A stretch of DNA of 64,000 bases from Mesodorylaimus sp. YZB2_4 (Eukaryota > Nematoda > Enoplea > Dorylaimida > Dorylaimidae), in assembly GCA_030248295.1 (NCBI GenBank), contig JASANH010001440.1:310001-374000 (forward strand), given 5' to 3'. The position numbers and the translations under genes are program-made. How positions within the stretch are numbered: position 1 is the stretch's first letter; every line of letters begins with the position of its first letter. Of the stretch, positions 61,365-64,000 are shown piece by piece. The notes beneath the pieces were generated by a model. It saw only the letters and a list, made by a program, of their open reading frames with translations. It was not told the DNA's origin and did no database searches.

Positions 61365-63555
61365 CTAATTCACATAATTGCGGATCACTTCGTCAGCCAC
61401 CACACTGATGCCGGCCCATGTCTCTTCTCCGGCCGGAACGATATGATTAGGTGCCAATACAAACCCATTGCCGTTCATGTCTTTATCGGGACGCAGTTCC
61501 ATTCCAAAACAGTACTTGACCTTTGCCACTGATTTTACCCAGTCGAATGAACCTCCTGCAGCTGGGTCTAAAATACTGCTGATGTGATCAGACAAACGAG
61601 TGCGTAGGTAGAGGTTAACATACACAGGATATCCGCAGGTGTTCCCACTTGAAACCTCGTGCCATAACGGGACTCGATTGCTTGCACAGCTTTCTTCGAC
61701 ACTGCTATCTAGAAATGGTTCAAGAATGGGTACGCATGTATATTGCAAAATGTTGACGAATGCATGTCCTTCTGCGGTTGTGGCGGCCGTGGGTGGGGTG
61801 GTCGGGCGAGAGGGACGGGATTCGCCATCGTCAAGGGCAAACTTTTTTACCGCACTTCCATAGTCGACAGCTTGTGTCCACTTCGGAGTTGGATAGAGCT
61901 GGGGTTCCTGTGATCTATGTGACAGGAAGCACTCATCTACGCAGCTAGAGAGGTAAGATGAGAGAGGTGAGAAGCTGCCTTCGGTCATCCCTTTTACAGG
62001 CTCACGCAGTACCGTGACCAGACACTTCCGTACCAGCTCACTAACGTCCTCAGGGTATGATCGCCGCTCGTTTGCGTATGGGTAGAACCACATTTGCATG
62101 TAGGCGTGGATAGTGATGAAGGCTTTCAAGGTACCAGCTTGCTTTAACACGAAGTCTCGCACTGCTTGTGTTTCAGGCTCGGAGAAAGCTGCTGTTCCTC
62201 GATAGGAGTCTTGGCAGCTGTTCCTCGATGTGCCCGCACCTGCATCACGATATCATCAGGTCATTCACTGTGGTTGGCAAGTGAGATTACCCCCAAAACT
62301 GTGATCGAAGTTTCGGTTTAGGTCCACGCCTTCGCAACAAGAAAATCGGCATGGCGCTGGACGCCTGTTTTTTGCGCCACATGCGATCCTTGAAAGAAAG
62401 GCAAATAGTCGTCTTCTAATGCACTCTAGTTTCAGGTCCTTACTGTTGAGTGGGTGTATTTATATCCGTCGACATTCAACACAGGCACGAAATACCAGTC
62501 CGCTTTATCCACATATTGTCTCGCTGTAGGGTCTGTCGAGTAGCCAGTGACCAGCTGCAGTTAGAAAAACAGACTTGCACTTATGACAAATGTGTAGGGC
62601 AGTTTCAGAAGTTACTTTATTGAGCATATAAAGCACTGTGGACACTCCGATCCATTCTCTCGCATGGATTCCTAAAAGCGGCTCAACTCGTCTGATCTTC
62701 GATGGGATCAGCAAGGCTGCTCACCTCCATCGATCCAAATGCTGGGCTTTCTACGGCTGCTGTCAGAACCAACCTAGGTACAGCATTAAAAAGAGCATGT
62801 GAAAGCTCACCAGTAAAAATCCTGGCCTTTGATTACAATTTTACCTTCACGACATATATCGCGCGCTTTTCATAGCTCAAACCCAATTGTTCGACTTTTA
62901 CAATGCTAGGATAACTTGACGCGAGGGATTGAATAAAAGAATTTATCTAAACACGGAGGGGAAGGAAAATCTGTTAACAAATCTACATCGCTTTGTCTAA
63001 AAGCGATTCTGGAAACATCTTTGCATTTTCAAGATCTCTGTCAATCATCTTGGAGAACCAAGCAGCAGGATAGTCTTATGATCGCGAAAAGAATGGATGG
63101 CTTGCAGAATCCATTACTTTTCTGGCTCAATGCTGATCAGTAGGTGACCGATGATCAATCAAGCTCTCAACTTTGTGTTATACAGATGTTTTAATGGGGG
63201 CTTGAAATGTAGGTGAATTTTTCAGGGGGGAAGCCTGCAGTAGCTGCAGATGTGCAAAAATTGGCCTCACCAACCTCGTCCAGATTCAGATACTTCGTGA
63301 ATGCAGCTGCGTTCGTTAAGCCCGAAAAGGCGCGATTGAGCAGTGAAACTGGCTTTTCTCTTTTTCGATCGATCTACAATAAGCTCAGTGCATACTTCTC
63401 AATAAGCTTTTGCATAACATCTGCTTACTCTTGCAGGCTGTCAATTTTAATTTCATATTGTATTTGCCTGGCGTCTAATGATTCCAAGAAGACCTGCTTT
63501 GACTGCGGGCTTACCAAAATATCGAACGATGAGTTAACCCGTACTTGGTCGAACT
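61365..63555 (-). pseudogene. M14 procarboxypeptidase with two frame lesions (5' end incomplete)
   Basis: A/B-type metallocarboxypeptidase. Exons: about 63555-63429 and 63373-63275 (propeptide, FDILVSPQSKQVFLESLD and TKYLNLDE), 62946-62845, 62773-62725, 62671-62616 (GIHAREW, zinc ligands H and E), 62554-62444, 62388-62291 (VDLNRNFDHSFG) and 62239-61365 (third zinc His in ITIHAYMQMW; catalytic Glu in GMELRPD). Two single-base changes break the frame: one extra base in the A6 run at 62368-62373 and one missing base in the T4 run at 63325-63328 (minus-strand sense). All other phases agree. The last exon has an insertion of about 110 residues before GGSFDW, and the residue matching substrate-binding Tyr248 is Asp. 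Either a pseudogene, or an active gene with homopolymer errors in the assembly. No signal-peptide exon found. Confidence 0.75.
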
Positions 63556-64000
63556 TTTGGGTCCACAGACCCAACGCATGTTATAACACAGGGCGAAACG
63601 GTTTTATCTGCATATCTCGACAACCAGCCATTATTTTGCAAAACCGTTTGGTGGTATCATAGGTTGATAGGTAGGACATGCTAGTACCAAAAATTATTGA
63701 AATCGATCTAGCGGTTCTCAAACGGCGGCCCGAAAACCCCCCAAAAAGTGCCCAAAAACAATAATAACTTCAATTGAAACATGAATCGTACAAATGGAAG
63801 AACTATCTTCTAGCACAGGCATCGTACAGTTGCTACTTGATGCTGCAAACAGTGAGACCAACTAGGGGTAAGGCTGCCTGGCCGCCAAACTTGGATCTGC
63901 AAAAAGCACATGTTCAAGGGTTACAACAGGGTTACATCAAAAGGACGCTCATCATTGGCCACGTGGGTGTGTCAACGAGAAAAGCTTACGTTGCGGGCCA
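63556..64000. other. Window end, upstream of the carboxypeptidase
   Basis: Should contain the promoter or first exon of the carboxypeptidase, but I could not recognise it. Confidence 0.35.

Noticed and set aside
63374..63428. Reading through the carboxypeptidase propeptide intron as coding (in-frame stop)
   Set aside because: The 55-base segment has GTAAGC and TTGTAG borders and splicing it out restores the family sequence, so it is an intron, not a nonsense mutation.

Overview
The window is nuclear DNA of an invertebrate animal. Genes are split by GT-AG introns of 55 bp to 5.9 kb. They include animal-type proteins: a five-finger rotund/squeeze/lin-29/ZNF384-type transcription factor, seven-transmembrane receptors, a VWA membrane protein, lipocalins and an M14 procarboxypeptidase. 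Introns and spacers are packed with SINEs, MITEs and decayed transposons. Nothing in the sequence lets me name the phylum with confidence.

Layout. 1-4.1 kb (minus): 5' part of UTP3/SAS10 (small-subunit processome); intron 1 is mostly a 1.3-kb inverted-repeat transposon. 4.4-6.6 kb (minus): complete six-exon PEX14. 7.1-17.0 kb (plus): complete five-exon thymidylate kinase, divergent from PEX14. Its 5.9-kb intron 3 holds an unrecognised minus-strand gene, a hAT-like MITE and a dead mariner; its intron 4 holds further repeats. 19.2-20.1 kb (plus): secreted LRR protein. 23.0-29.5 kb (minus): five-exon C2H2 factor whose large intron hosts a decayed transposon-family gene and several repeats. 30-43 kb: repeat-rich, with two LRR paralogues (one broken at a palindrome) lying between two inverted copies of a 1.2-kb repeat. 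43.2-46.9 kb (minus): a divergent 7TM receptor and a VWA membrane protein. 47.8-53.4 kb (minus): a young LTR retrotransposon encoding only Gag and protease. 54.2-56.0 kb (minus): two tandem intronless lipocalins. 58.0-59.1 kb (minus): a second 7TM protein. 61.4-63.6 kb (minus): an M14 carboxypeptidase gene with two single-base homopolymer lesions and an altered active-site region.

The housekeeping genes (ribosome biogenesis, peroxisome import, dTTP synthesis) show no shared pathway. The most striking pattern is in the mobile DNA. Many unrelated elements share one plan: terminal inverted repeats followed by arrays of one short motif (TTTCGCGG, GATCCGG, CGATAA, CTGGCCAAAA, TACGCA, GTGGGGGAAACGAC). 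Perfect hairpins of 9-41 bp recur through the window, which suggests fold-back or template-switch events. No functional tRNA, rRNA or CRISPR was found.
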